A stretch of 42,605 nucleotides of DNA, from contig CANCSS010000018.1 in assembly GCA_947380905.1 (NCBI GenBank), forward strand, positions 1 to 42,605, read 5' to 3'. Positions 8,506-18,070 of this stretch are shown in pieces (the stretch's first letter is position 1; every line of letters begins with the position of its first letter). The notes under the pieces are model-generated. The model saw only the letters and a program-made list of their open reading frames with translations. It was not told where the DNA came from and ran no database searches. The position numbers and the translations under genes are program-made. The DNA comes from Chitinophagaceae bacterium (lineage in GTDB: Bacteria; Bacteroidota; Bacteroidia; Chitinophagales; Chitinophagaceae).

Positions 8506-10455
8506 ATGTCAAACTACTTATATATACTTTGGATTCCTTTATTGCCTCTTGCCACTTTTGTGGTACTCGGTTTGTTTGGACGCAAATACTTTGCTAAAAC
8601 GGCAGGTATTATTGGAACCGCTTCTTTATTAACTTCTACCCTCCTTTCATTTGTAGCTGCGAAGCAATACTTTTTCGTGGATGGAAAAGTAAATGGGGTA
8701 TACCAAAAGATTATTGCTTTAAAATATACTTGGTTGCAGTTTAGCCCGAATGTTTCTATTGACATGGGCATAATTGTTGACCCTATTTCTGTCATGATGT
8801 TAATAGTAGTTACTTCCGTTTCCCTAATGGTGCACTTATTTAGCCTAGGCTATATGAAAGGCGAAGAGCGCTTTGCTACTTATTATGCGTTCCTGTCTTT
8901 ATTTACTTTCTCTATGTTGGGCCTTATATTATCGGTAAATATTTTCCAAGTATATATGTTCTGGGAATTAGTGGGGGTATCTAGTTTCTTATTAATTGGT
9001 TACTACTTTAACAAACCTTCTGCAGTAGCCGCTTCTAAAAAAGCATTCATTGTAACGCGCTTTGCAGATTTAGGATTCTTAATTGGTATTTTAATCATTG
9101 GTTTTTACGGAGGTACCTTAGATATTGGATTATTAATAGAAAAATTCACATCAGTTCAATCACCTGAGTTTATAAGTATAACCACCGCTAGTTTCTTAGG
9201 AGCAAGTATGCTTACCTGGGGTTTGGTTTTAATATTTATGGGTGGTGCAGGAAAATCGGCCATGTTCCCTTTGCATATTTGGTTGCCCGATGCTATGGAA
9301 GGACCTACTCCAGTATCCGCTTTAATTCACGCAGCCACGATGGTAGTAGCGGGTGTGTATTTAGTAGCTAGATTATTCCCCCTGTTTTCTATGGATGAAG
9401 CCGCTTTAACTATAGTAACTTATGTAGGTGCTTTTTCAGCCTTATTGGCTGCAGTGATTGCCTGTACACAAACCGATATCAAACGCGTACTAGCCTATTC
9501 TACCATGTCGCAAATTGGCTACATGATGTTTGCATTAGGTGTTTCAAAAAATGGTGGAGAAAGTGGCCTAGGTTTTATGGCTTCTATGTTTCATTTATTT
9601 ACACACGCTTTCTTTAAAAGTTTATTATTCTTAGGTGCGGGTTCTGTAATACATATGGTGCACAGCAATGAAATGAAAGACATGGGTGGCTTAAGAAAAT
9701 TAATGCCTATTACCCATGCTGCATTTTTAATTGCTTGTTTGGCCATTGCAGGCATTCCTCCTTTCGCAGGATTTTTTAGCAAGGAAGAAATATTAACCGC
9801 TGCATTCCATGAGAATAAATTAATTTATGGTGTGGCTTTATTTACAGCTGCGCTAACTAGTTTCTATATGTTCCGATTGTATTTTACTATTTTCTGGAGC
9901 AAAGAGGCTGCTGCCAAAACACATCATCATGATGCGCATAATGACCATGGCGAAGGCACTTGGACCATGAAATTGCCTTTACTGATACTAGCTGCTTGTG
10001 CAGTGGGCGTAGGTTTCATCCCCTTCTCACAATTTATTACTTCCGATGGCGCTGCTTTAGAAACTCATGTAGATATGGTATTTTCTATTGCGCCTGTGGC
10101 ACTTTCTATTATTGCAATTTTACTTTCGGCTAGCTTTTATAAATCACATAATTCTAAATCAGACAAAGCAGTAGCCTTCTTTGGTGGCTTTTACAAAGCA
10201 GCTTATAAAAAGTTTTATGTGGATGAATTGTATTTATTTATCACAAAAAAAATAGTCTTCCCATTCATTGGTCAACCGATTGCTTGGGCAGATAGGAATA
10301 TAGTAGATGGTTTTATGTTGTTATTAGCCAACACCACTGCAAAAATTTCGACTGCGATTAAAGGATTCCAATCGGGTAAGGTTCAAAACTATGCCTTGTA
10401 TTTCTTTGGTGGTGTATTGGCTTTATCGGTATTGTTTATTTATATCTGGAAATAA
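8506..10455 (+). CDS. nuoL: NADH-quinone oxidoreductase subunit L
   Basis: The 649-residue antiporter-like subunit lies at the distal end of the membrane arm. Family signatures include FWELVGVSSFLLIGYYF with the TM5 glutamate (about residues 151-167), GGAGKSAMFPLHIWLPDAMEGPTPVSALIHAATMV with the TM7 lysine, and KRVLAYSTMSQIGYM. The C-terminal extension provides the lateral helix that distinguishes NuoL from NuoM/N. A His/Asp-rich cytoplasmic loop (KTHHHDAHNDHGEG, about 484-497) is a local oddity that may simply be a variable loop. Confidence 0.96.
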   Translation: MSNYLYILWIPLLPLATFVVLGLFGRKYFAKTAGIIGTASLLTSTLLSFVAAKQYFFVDGKVNGVYQKIIALKYTWLQFSPNVSIDMGIIVDPISVMMLIVVTSVSLMVHLFSLGYMKGEERFATYYAFLSLFTFSMLGLILSVNIFQVYMFWELVGVSSFLLIGYYFNKPSAVAASKKAFIVTRFADLGFLIGILIIGFYGGTLDIGLLIEKFTSVQSPEFISITTASFLGASMLTWGLVLIFMGGAGKSAMFPLHIWLPDAMEGPTPVSALIHAATMVVAGVYLVARLFPLFSMDEAALTIVTYVGAFSALLAAVIACTQTDIKRVLAYSTMSQIGYMMFALGVSKNGGESGLGFMASMFHLFTHAFFKSLLFLGAGSVIHMVHSNEMKDMGGLRKLMPITHAAFLIACLAIAGIPPFAGFFSKEEILTAAFHENKLIYGVALFTAALTSFYMFRLYFTIFWSKEAAAKTHHHDAHNDHGEGTWTMKLPLLILAACAVGVGFIPFSQFITSDGAALETHVDMVFSIAPVALSIIAILLSASFYKSHNSKSDKAVAFFGGFYKAAYKKFYVDELYLFITKKIVFPFIGQPIAWADRNIVDGFMLLLANTTAKISTAIKGFQSGKVQNYALYFFGGVLALSVLFIYIWK

Positions 10456-10464
10456 AATATTTAT

Positions 10465-11946
10465 ATGAATTTATCTTTGTTAATCTTATTGCCTTTACTA
10501 ACTGCCTTACTCATATTAGTAAGTAAGCAACTGGCTCAAATAAGAGTGATTGGATTGGTGGGATCATTGGCCCAATTGGCTGCAGCAGGCTGGTTATTGA
10601 AACTGTATATGGCTCAAAGAGCTGCAGGCAATGCCGCTACCCATTTATTTGAATCCAATACTGTTTGGTTTAAAGCATTAAATATTAATTACCATATTGG
10701 AATAGACGGCATTTCACTGGCAATGATATTATTGACCTCGCTTATTGTAGTAGCAGGTATTTTGGTTTCCTGGACCATGGAAAAACTAAGCAAAGAATAT
10801 TTTTTCTTGCTAGTTTTATTAAGCATGGGCGCTTACGGTTTCTTTATTTCTTTAGATTTATTTACTTTATTTTTCTTTTTAGAAGTAGCCGTTATTCCTA
10901 AATTCTTATTAATAGGTATATGGGGAAGTGGCAAGAAAGAAAACAGTGCCATGAAGTTGGCTTTAATGTTGATGGCTGGATCGGCACTTGTTTTTGTTGG
11001 ATTAATGGGCATCTATTACAACACGCACACCTTTGATATGGTGGAAATTGGCAAAATGGGTATTTCATTAGGCGTGCAAAAATTCTTCTTTCCTTTTGTA
11101 TTTTTAGGTTTTGGCATATTCGCAGCTTTATTTCCTTTTCATACTTGGGTACCCGATGGTCACGCTTCAGCTCCTACTGCTGCTTCTATGTTTTTAGCTG
11201 GTATCTCTATGAAACTAGGGGGTTACGGTTGTTTACGTATGGCTGCTCTCATGCCCGATGCAGCGCATAGTTATTCATGGATCATTATCTTACTAGCCAC
11301 CATTGCTATTATATATGGCGCCTTTGCTACCATGATGCAGACCGATTTAAAATACATCAATGCTTATTCTTCTATCAGCCATTGCGGTTTTGTGATATTA
11401 GGAATTGGCATGTTAAATAAAACTTCTATTAATGGCGCAGTGATACAAATGGTTTCTCACGGATTAATGACAGCCTTATTTTTCGCTGCTATTGGAATGA
11501 TTTATTCCAGAACACATACCAGAATGGTGGCACAATTAGGGGGCTTGTTAAAAGCGATGCCTTTTATTTCTACGGTGTTTGTAATAGCAGGTTTATGTTC
11601 ATTAGGCTTACCTGGTTTTAGTGGATTTGTAGCAGAGATGACGGTGTTTATGGGTTCCTGGCAAAATCCAGCTGGGGTGTATCGCATCGCCACTGTAATT
11701 TCTGCAGCTTCTATTGTAGTAACTGCAGTATATATATTAAGAGCTACAGGCAAAACCATTATGGGCCCTATCTCTGACGAGCATGCCTTATTAGGTGATG
11801 CCACTTGGAACGAAAAATTAGCAGCAGGTTTGTTAATCGTAGGTATTCTAATTATTGGATTGGCACCCTTCTTAATCAATCAATTGATTATGCCTACCAC
11901 CGATTTTTTAATGATCAACATTGACAAAACCCTTACCCTTAAATAA
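10465..11946 (+). CDS. nuoM: NADH-quinone oxidoreductase subunit M
   Basis: The 493-residue antiporter-like proton channel subunit has about 14 transmembrane helices. Signature segments are FFFLEVAVIPKFLLIGIWG (TM5 glutamate, about residues 136-154), FGIFAALFPFHTWVPDGHASAPTAASMFLAGI (TM7 region) and LKYINAYSSISHCGFVILG. Length is close to NuoM of other bacteria. It sits between nuoL and nuoN with 9-bp gaps. Confidence 0.96.
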   Translation: MNLSLLILLPLLTALLILVSKQLAQIRVIGLVGSLAQLAAAGWLLKLYMAQRAAGNAATHLFESNTVWFKALNINYHIGIDGISLAMILLTSLIVVAGILVSWTMEKLSKEYFFLLVLLSMGAYGFFISLDLFTLFFFLEVAVIPKFLLIGIWGSGKKENSAMKLALMLMAGSALVFVGLMGIYYNTHTFDMVEIGKMGISLGVQKFFFPFVFLGFGIFAALFPFHTWVPDGHASAPTAASMFLAGISMKLGGYGCLRMAALMPDAAHSYSWIIILLATIAIIYGAFATMMQTDLKYINAYSSISHCGFVILGIGMLNKTSINGAVIQMVSHGLMTALFFAAIGMIYSRTHTRMVAQLGGLLKAMPFISTVFVIAGLCSLGLPGFSGFVAEMTVFMGSWQNPAGVYRIATVISAASIVVTAVYILRATGKTIMGPISDEHALLGDATWNEKLAAGLLIVGILIIGLAPFLINQLIMPTTDFLMINIDKTLTLK

Positions 11947-11955
11947 TTTAGCATA

Positions 11956-13365
11956 ATGTCATCTACTATTTTTATATTATTAAGACAAGAACTTTTACTA
12001 AGCTTATTGATATTCTTATTGCTATTTATTAAAATTGGCAAAGAAAGAAGCAATGAAAGTATTTTAAACATCATCAATGTTCTATTATTTATAAACTTGG
12101 CTGCAGGCTTATTTGGCAGCAGCGAAGGCGGTGCTTTTAATGGCATGTTTACAACCAATGCTTTTATTGTATTAGAAAAAAATATATTAAACCTAGCGAT
12201 GCTGCTTATCTCCATGCAATCTTACGCCTGGTTAAAGAGCCACAAGCAATTGGCTGAATTTTACTTATTGTTATTTACTTCCTTATTAGGAATGTTCTTT
12301 ATGATTTCGAGCGGCAACTTATTGATGTTTTATCTAGGACTTGAAATGAGCACCATTCCATTGGCTGCTGCAGCTAATTTTGATTTAGCTAAAAGAAAAT
12401 CATCCGAAGCAGCCATGAAATTGATTATATCCTCTGCTTTTTCTTCCGGTATCTTATTAATGGGCATTTCTTTTTTATATGGAACAAGTGGCACACTTAG
12501 CTTTGACATCTTAACGGCACACATTTCAAATAACCCGATGCAACTATTTGGATTCCTATTATTAGTGTCTGGATTTGCTTTTAAAATATCTGCTGTTCCT
12601 TTTCACTTATGGACAGCCGATGTGTACGAAGGTTCTCCAGTGGCAGTTACCGCTTTTTTATCAGTGGTGTCAAAAGCCGCAGTACTATTTACTTTTACTT
12701 CTATCTTGTATAAAGTATTCACTCCTATTGCCACAGTATGGTATGGCGTATTGGTAGTATTATCCGTGGCTACCATTTTAATTGGAAATTTATTTGCCTT
12801 AAGACAGGATAACTTCAAACGCTTCCTTGCGTTTTCATCCATTGCACAGGTAGGTTTTATCTTAATTGGTATTTCAGGAAGTTCTCAAACAGGCTCAGCC
12901 TCTTTAGTATACTTTGTTTTGATTTACGTGTTCTCTAATTTAGCTGCTTTTGGAGTAGTATCGGTAGTGAGCGCCTTAACAGGAAAAGAAAATATTTCAG
13001 ATTTTAAAGGATTTTATAAAACCAACCCCTTTCTTTCTTGGGTATTAACCATTGCTTTGTTTTCATTAGCAGGCGTACCGCCTACGGCTGGATTTTTTGG
13101 TAAATTATTTTTAATGATGGCAGGTGCTGCTAAAGAAAATTATGGCTTGATTACTTTTGCTGCTTTAAATATGGTAATTTCTTTTTATTATTATTTAAAA
13201 GTAGTAAAGGCAGTTTTCATGGATGAGAATGAACAACCTATTCAAAAATTAAGCATACCAGTTATTACTAAATTCGCAATGTATATCTGTATTGCAGGTA
13301 TCATCATTACTGGTTTAGCTAGTATGGTATACGATTATATTTATTCACTAAGCATTGGCATGTAA
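11956..13365 (+). CDS. nuoN: NADH-quinone oxidoreductase subunit N
   Basis: The 469-residue antiporter-like subunit shows FYLGLEMSTIPLAAAANF (TM5 glutamate), FAFKISAVPFHLWTADVYEG (TM7 lysine region) and FKRFLAFSSIAQVGFILIG. It is the last complex I subunit of the operon. An unrecognised gene follows 11 bp downstream on the same strand, so nuoN is probably not the last gene of the transcript. Confidence 0.96.
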   Translation: MSSTIFILLRQELLLSLLIFLLLFIKIGKERSNESILNIINVLLFINLAAGLFGSSEGGAFNGMFTTNAFIVLEKNILNLAMLLISMQSYAWLKSHKQLAEFYLLLFTSLLGMFFMISSGNLLMFYLGLEMSTIPLAAAANFDLAKRKSSEAAMKLIISSAFSSGILLMGISFLYGTSGTLSFDILTAHISNNPMQLFGFLLLVSGFAFKISAVPFHLWTADVYEGSPVAVTAFLSVVSKAAVLFTFTSILYKVFTPIATVWYGVLVVLSVATILIGNLFALRQDNFKRFLAFSSIAQVGFILIGISGSSQTGSASLVYFVLIYVFSNLAAFGVVSVVSALTGKENISDFKGFYKTNPFLSWVLTIALFSLAGVPPTAGFFGKLFLMMAGAAKENYGLITFAALNMVISFYYYLKVVKAVFMDENEQPIQKLSIPVITKFAMYICIAGIIITGLASMVYDYIYSLSIGM

Positions 13366-13376
13366 AAAATAGTATT

Positions 13377-13799
13377 ATGGCGATTAATAAGAACCACGAA
13401 TTTGAAGATTTAGATAGTATTAAATGTGCAATTGTAGAAAAAAATGCAAGTGCTGAAAGAGTAGCTTTTTTAAAAAATTTATTAACGTTCAATAAATATC
13501 AAGTGGTGGTAGTGGATAGCCCTGCCCCTAAAGCCGCGCCCGCTGCGCCAGTGGCAGCTGCACCTGTAACAGAAATTGATGCAACGCCAACTCCTGCACC
13601 CGCTCCTATTGTTCCAGCAGCACCTGCAGCTCCAACCACCTTTACCGTGGGTGTGACCGATTTAACTTTTAATGCCACCAACGCCATTTTTAGCCGTCAA
13701 TTAAAAACAGCTGATGGCCACATTGTTACCCTTGCCTATTGGCAAGAAAGGGAAGCGGTATCCAGCGATGAAGTTCCTTATTTTGAGAATATAAAATAG
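13377..13799 (+). CDS. Hypothetical protein with Ala/Pro-rich linker, downstream of nuoN
   Basis: I do not recognise this 140-residue protein. It has three parts: a charged alpha/beta N-terminal segment (about 1-48, ending in YQVVVVDS), a low-complexity Ala/Pro linker (about 49-90), and a compact C-terminal segment (about 91-140) containing FSRQLKTADGHIVTLAYWQ. The linker is like the flexible arms of lipoyl or biotinyl carrier proteins, but no AMKM or DKA attachment motif is seen. No signal peptide or membrane segment is visible, so it is probably cytoplasmic. It starts 11 bp after nuoN, and the next feature downstream is on the opposite strand, so it is most simply the last gene of the nuo transcript. 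A role in complex I is inference from position only. Confidence 0.75.
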   Translation: MAINKNHEFEDLDSIKCAIVEKNASAERVAFLKNLLTFNKYQVVVVDSPAPKAAPAAPVAAAPVTEIDATPTPAPAPIVPAAPAAPTTFTVGVTDLTFNATNAIFSRQLKTADGHIVTLAYWQEREAVSSDEVPYFENIK

Positions 13800-13836
13800 C
13801 AGTAATTCAAGCTTACTTGATTTACTCCTCAATAAA

Positions 13837-13865
13837 AAATCCTTTCAACTTCGTTGAAAGGATTT
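13837..13865 (-). terminator. Intrinsic terminator of tRNA-Arg
   Basis: A perfect inverted repeat has 13-bp arms (13837-13849 and 13853-13865) and a 3-nt loop. Read on the minus strand it starts just past the tRNA 3' end and is followed by a T-rich tract (TTTTTTATT). On the plus strand the trailing sequence is not T-rich, so termination of the nuo transcript here would be weaker, though the hairpin could serve both. Confidence 0.8.
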
Positions 13866-13866
13866 G

Positions 13867-13938
13867 TAGCCTCGCCAAGAATCGAACTTGGATTTGGAGT
13901 TTCGGAAACTCATGTACTATCCATTATACTACGAGGCT
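13867..13938 (-). tRNA. tRNA-Arg (anticodon CCG)
   Basis: The 72-nt minus-strand sequence folds as a cloverleaf. The acceptor stem is AGCCTCG/CGAGGCT with discriminator A. The D stem is GTAT/GTAC with an 8-nt loop. The anticodon arm has loop TTCCGAA (U33 present, anticodon CCG, codon CGG) and one T-C mismatch at 27-43. The variable region is AAAT and the T arm is CCAAG-TTCGATT-CTTGG. The 3' CCA is not encoded. A terminator hairpin follows immediately. Confidence 0.93.
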
Positions 13939-13977
13939 ATTGAACAAAATTAGGAAAAATTAATTAGAAGGAAATTC

Positions 13978-15219
13978 TTAGACCCGCCGCAACAATACCC
14001 ATATAGCAGCAGGTAAGAAAATGCGTGTAGGTAGCGATCGCATGATTTGAATATCTTCCATGATGCTGGAAGTATTAGAAAGGAATTTGAACACGGTGGC
14101 TGCTTTATTTTTAGCAAAAATGCGTTTGAATATGGCTGCTCCTTCCATTTTATGATGTAATAAGATATGTAATAGTACTGCATCATAAAACTGATGCCTA
14201 GTGTTATGCACTTTGGATTGGATAACTTGACCTTGTTCCAATTGTGTTACAATGTTTTTACATTGTTGCTGTATAAATTGAAAAGCATAACCCGTGCTGG
14301 CTTTAATGGCAGCTCCTAAGGCACCTATAGCATATATGGGTGCTTGATAATTGCTCAAAGACAATTGCGTCATGGGTATGGCCCCTATTTCTTCATGAGC
14401 AATTGAATAGGGCTGTCCTGGAAACTCTTTAGCTAAATAAGCATCTAGTACTTTATCATATTCCGAAATGTCTAAAACATTTTCAGAAAATATGGTATAC
14501 TCCACCAAGGCTTCCTTTTCATTTAAAGGCAATTGATACATAAATGCAGTGGCTCCTTGCTGAGGTACATTAAAATCCATCAACTTGGCAACAGAAGGAT
14601 TAAATATCGCCTGCTGAAATTGTACTACCCTCCCTTTAAAATGTTGCCATAAAAATGGCGCATTCTTAACACTGGTATCCTTGTTTTGTAATGATTGTGA
14701 ATAAGCAGCGGCCGTAGCCAATTGATTCATTTGAAAAGGCAACAAACTAGAAAAAACATGGTTCCCTATGGCAGATCCACCTTGCCATGTAACTTTAGCA
14801 CCTTTACTTATATTATATTTATCAAGAACTGTAATGTCTTGTATAGTGGCTTCTTGAAAATGAATATTGGATAAAGATTTTGCTTTACTAAGTATGGCAT
14901 TGTAAAAATCAATCCCCTGAATCATCTTATAGGTAAATGGAGCAGTAGAAAGCGATTTATTGAACCCCTTTGCATGAATAGAAATAGTATCCCAATGATG
15001 ATGGATTAAATTTTCAAAAGCGCTGGATCCTTCATCCCAAAAGCACCAAGTACGGTCATTGGTTTTTTCGAAAGATTTATCTATGACCAAAATGGATCTA
15101 GTTGCTAAATTGGAAGATTCCATTAAATAATAAAGCAAAGATAAACCCGCCCCACCAGCTCCTGCTATGACAAAATCGTAGCGTTCTAATGTAGCACTTG
15201 TAGAAATTGAATTATTCAT
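13978..15219 (-). CDS. crtY: Lycopene beta-cyclase
   Basis: The 413-residue flavoprotein of the CrtY family closes the ends of lycopene into beta-rings, giving beta-carotene. The dinucleotide-binding loop AGAGGAGLSL is at residues about 18-27, and the family segment NDRTWCFWDEG at about 53-63. Internal motifs (GAIPMTQ, GALGAAIKASTGYAFQFIQ) also match bacterial CrtY. The start codon lies inside the end of crtZ (8 bp overlap), indicating coupling. It is the last gene of the carotenoid operon. Confidence 0.9.
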   Translation of the reverse strand: MNNSISTSATLERYDFVIAGAGGAGLSLLYYLMESSNLATRSILVIDKSFEKTNDRTWCFWDEGSSAFENLIHHHWDTISIHAKGFNKSLSTAPFTYKMIQGIDFYNAILSKAKSLSNIHFQEATIQDITVLDKYNISKGAKVTWQGGSAIGNHVFSSLLPFQMNQLATAAAYSQSLQNKDTSVKNAPFLWQHFKGRVVQFQQAIFNPSVAKLMDFNVPQQGATAFMYQLPLNEKEALVEYTIFSENVLDISEYDKVLDAYLAKEFPGQPYSIAHEEIGAIPMTQLSLSNYQAPIYAIGALGAAIKASTGYAFQFIQQQCKNIVTQLEQGQVIQSKVHNTRHQFYDAVLLHILLHHKMEGAAIFKRIFAKNKAATVFKFLSNTSSIMEDIQIMRSLPTRIFLPAAIWVLLRRV

Positions 15220-15682
15220 TGTTTTGTAAAGCTTCGTCTCTGCGCACTTTATCCCAATATTTTTTGGCTACTAGTAACATCCCAAAGCTCTCTCCCTCTT
15301 CTTTGTATAAATGTTTGTGATGCATCTTGTGCGCCCAACGGATGGCTTTGATATAACGACTGTTAGATTTAGTAAACCACTTAATTCTTTGATGTATGAT
15401 TACTTCATGCACTAAAAAATAAGCAAAGCCATACATGGCAATTCCAGTACCTATGGCTGCTATCCATAACGGACCTACAAAATTACCATAGAAAATACAA
15501 GCCATACTTGGAATAGCAAATATTAAAAAGAAGGCATCGTTTTTTTCAAAAAAATGTCCGGTAGGTTGATGGTGGTCTTCGTGCAAATACCATAAAAAAC
15601 CATGCATTACAAAACGATGGGTTAACCAGGTAATGCCTTCCATAATACAAAAAGTCAAAAGCATAACAAGTATAAAAATCAT
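15212..15682 (-). CDS. crtZ: Beta-carotene hydroxylase
   Basis: The 156-residue membrane protein of the fatty-acid-hydroxylase-like CrtZ family adds 3-hydroxyl groups to beta-rings (beta-carotene to zeaxanthin). The histidine clusters that hold the di-iron centre are visible: THRFVMHG, HEDHHQPTGHFF, HEVIIHQR and HKMHHKHLY. About four transmembrane helices are interspersed. Length matches CrtZ (about 150-175). It overlaps crtY by 8 bp and lies 30 bp downstream of crtB. No ketolase gene is present in the window, so zeaxanthin is the inferred end product here. Confidence 0.92.
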   Translation of the reverse strand: MIFILVMLLTFCIMEGITWLTHRFVMHGFLWYLHEDHHQPTGHFFEKNDAFFLIFAIPSMACIFYGNFVGPLWIAAIGTGIAMYGFAYFLVHEVIIHQRIKWFTKSNSRYIKAIRWAHKMHHKHLYKEEGESFGMLLVAKKYWDKVRRDEALQNNE

Positions 15683-15712
15683 AACAAACTATTTAATGAT
15701 GATGCAAAGTTA

Positions 15713-16555
15713 CTACAACAAATTCAACTGACTGCGCAAACTGGCTTTGGCAACAATAAAAATCTTGCCTGGCGTAGGTATTCGAATTCTGGTTTTTAGA
15801 ATGGCATTTGGCTTTGTTTTCTTTATTTTCTTAAACAAAGAGTAATAATATTTAAAAGCCACATAGACACCGAACCTGGCTTTCATCGGCAACATTTTAA
15901 TTCCCGTTAAAGCTTCTTCAAAATCTGCCTGTATGTCTTTTTCAATAATTTCTTTATCGGATTGGGTAAAATTGGAAAAATCACAATTAGGAAAGTACAT
16001 TCTATCTAAGCCTTCAAAATCGGCTTTGATGTCTCTTAAAAAATTAACTTTCTGAAAGGCGGCACCTAAGTGCTTCGCGGATGGTTTAAGTTTTTCAAAT
16101 TGTTCCATACTTCCTTCACAAAATATATGCAAACACATCAATCCTACCACTTCTGCACTTCCATAAATATAAGTTTGATAAGTAGTTAGATCATATTTTT
16201 GTTTACTCAAATCCATTTCCATACTCACTAAAAAAGCTTCTAATAAGGCGGGATCTATTTTATACTTATTATAGGTCAATTGAAAACGATGTAAAATGGG
16301 ATTCAAACTAATCCCTTGCGCTAAGGCCAAATAAGTATCTTTTTTAAATTGAGCAAATAAAGCGGCTTTGTCATACCCATGAAAAGTATCTACAATTTCA
16401 TCGGCAAAACGCACAAAACCATAAATATCATATATAGGTTGACGTAGATCGCTATGCAACAATCTAATGGCCGAAGAAAAACTGGAACTATACAATAGTG
16501 TAGTTGTCTTACTGCTTAATCCAGTTACTTCGTTGTATAATTTTAAATCAGACAT
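15713..16555 (-). CDS. crtB: Phytoene synthase
   Basis: The 280-residue protein is a squalene/phytoene synthase that condenses two geranylgeranyl diphosphates to phytoene. Both aspartate-rich Mg-diphosphate motifs are present: DEIVD at residues 52-56 and RDIKADFEGLDRMYFP with D175 and D179. Length is typical for the Bacteroidota enzyme (about 280). It starts 5 bp after the crtI stop, in operon order crtI-crtB-crtZ-crtY. Confidence 0.93.
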   Translation of the reverse strand: MSDLKLYNEVTGLSSKTTTLLYSSSFSSAIRLLHSDLRQPIYDIYGFVRFADEIVDTFHGYDKAALFAQFKKDTYLALAQGISLNPILHRFQLTYNKYKIDPALLEAFLVSMEMDLSKQKYDLTTYQTYIYGSAEVVGLMCLHIFCEGSMEQFEKLKPSAKHLGAAFQKVNFLRDIKADFEGLDRMYFPNCDFSNFTQSDKEIIEKDIQADFEEALTGIKMLPMKARFGVYVAFKYYYSLFKKIKKTKPNAILKTRIRIPTPGKIFIVAKASLRSQLNLL

Positions 16556-16560
16556 CTCAA

Positions 16561-18066
16561 TTAATTAGTTTTATAATTTTTATGAATCAATTCGGCCACC
16601 ACTTCCCCACTTATTAAACTTGGTGGCACTCCTGGCCCTGGTACTGTTAATTGACCGGTGTAATATAAGTTTTTTACCTTTTTACTTTTACAGGACGGCT
16701 TTAAAATAGCAGTTTGTAATAAGGTATTGGCTAGACCATAGGCATTCCCTTTAAAAGAATGATAATCACTCTTAAAATCGGAAATGGCATAGGACTTTTT
16801 ATAAACAATTGAATCTGAAATAGTTTGTCCCCATCTTTGCTCTAATCGGGCAATAAGTTCATTAAAATATTTGTCACGTACTTCTTCTGTATCTCCTTCT
16901 AATCCTGCCGCTACTGGTATTAATAAAAATAAATTTTCACAACCAGCAGGCGCCACAGTAGCATCCGTCACAGAAGGTACACTTGCATAAAATAAAGGTT
17001 TGCTTGGCCAAGAAGGGTCGGTATATATTTCTTTACCATGCAATTCAAAGTCGGTATCAAAAAATAAAGAATGATGCGTAACCCCAGTTAATTTTTTATT
17101 CAACCCTACATAATACAATAATGAACTTGGTGCCATGGTACGCGTGTCCCAATAACTAGCGGTATAAGACTGGTATTTGTTGATTAATAATTTTGTTTCA
17201 ATATGATGATAATCGCCTGCGCCAACCACCACTTCAAATTCATAATGTTTTTGTACGCCCGTAAGCGTTGATTTGGTTAAACAGGTTTTTGCCATTCCAT
17301 TGACTACTTCAATTTGCAAGGCTTCCTCTCCAAAATTAAATACAACGCCCTCTGCTTTGGCAGTATCATACATGGCTTGCACAATACTATACATACCAAA
17401 TTCTGGATACCAAGTACCCCCTTTGATGTCGGCATAGTTCATTAAACTATATAAGGCTGGAGTATTTTGCGGCAAAGCACCTAAAAATAATACAGGGAAC
17501 TCCATTAATTTTTGAATGTAGGGATGTTTAAAAAAACGAGCCACGTGTTTTTTCATAGAATGAAATACATCTAATTTAAAAACACCCTTGATCAAATCCA
17601 TGTCTACAAATTCTTTTAATGAAATGCCGGGCTGATGTACTAATTTCCCTACCCCAACTTCATATTTAAATTTAGCTTCTTCCATGAATTGATCCAAAGC
17701 CTTAGCAGCACCAGGTTCTACGCTTTCTAACAAAGCCCCTAAGGCGTTATAATTAGCAGGCATATCCCAATAGGTTTCATCAAAATAGACACGATAAGAG
17801 GGATCTAATCTTTTTAAGGTATAAAAATCGGAAACTTTTTTCCCGAAAGAATTAAAATATCTTTCAAAAACATCAGGCATCCAATACCAACTTGGACCCA
17901 TATCAAAAGTAAAACCATCGACTTCAAATTTTCTAGCCCTTCCTCCTGGTAAATTATGTTTTTCAACAACGGTTACACCCCATCCTTTTTTTGCTAAAAA
18001 AGTAGCTACAGACATGCCGGCAAAGCCTGCACCTATCACCAATGCTTTTTTAGTAGGAGATTGCAT
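16561..18066 (-). CDS. crtI: Phytoene desaturase
   Basis: The 501-residue FAD-dependent CrtI-type desaturase converts phytoene to lycopene. The N-terminal FAD loop is VIGAGFAGMS with G12, G14 and G17, followed by VVEKHNLPGGRA. The C-terminal CrtI signature is LYYTGQLTVPGPGVPPSLISGEVVAE. Length matches the family. It begins 4 bp after the sigma factor gene, so the two are almost certainly cotranscribed. Confidence 0.94.
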   Translation of the reverse strand: MQSPTKKALVIGAGFAGMSVATFLAKKGWGVTVVEKHNLPGGRARKFEVDGFTFDMGPSWYWMPDVFERYFNSFGKKVSDFYTLKRLDPSYRVYFDETYWDMPANYNALGALLESVEPGAAKALDQFMEEAKFKYEVGVGKLVHQPGISLKEFVDMDLIKGVFKLDVFHSMKKHVARFFKHPYIQKLMEFPVLFLGALPQNTPALYSLMNYADIKGGTWYPEFGMYSIVQAMYDTAKAEGVVFNFGEEALQIEVVNGMAKTCLTKSTLTGVQKHYEFEVVVGAGDYHHIETKLLINKYQSYTASYWDTRTMAPSSLLYYVGLNKKLTGVTHHSLFFDTDFELHGKEIYTDPSWPSKPLFYASVPSVTDATVAPAGCENLFLLIPVAAGLEGDTEEVRDKYFNELIARLEQRWGQTISDSIVYKKSYAISDFKSDYHSFKGNAYGLANTLLQTAILKPSCKSKKVKNLYYTGQLTVPGPGVPPSLISGEVVAELIHKNYKTN

Positions 18067-18070
18067 TTAA

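Noticed and set aside
11502..12215. Two open frames of 125 and 111 codons on the minus strand within nuoM/nuoN
   Set aside because: They lie antisense to clearly conserved subunits and have no recognisable motifs; they are shadows of the plus-strand coding pattern.
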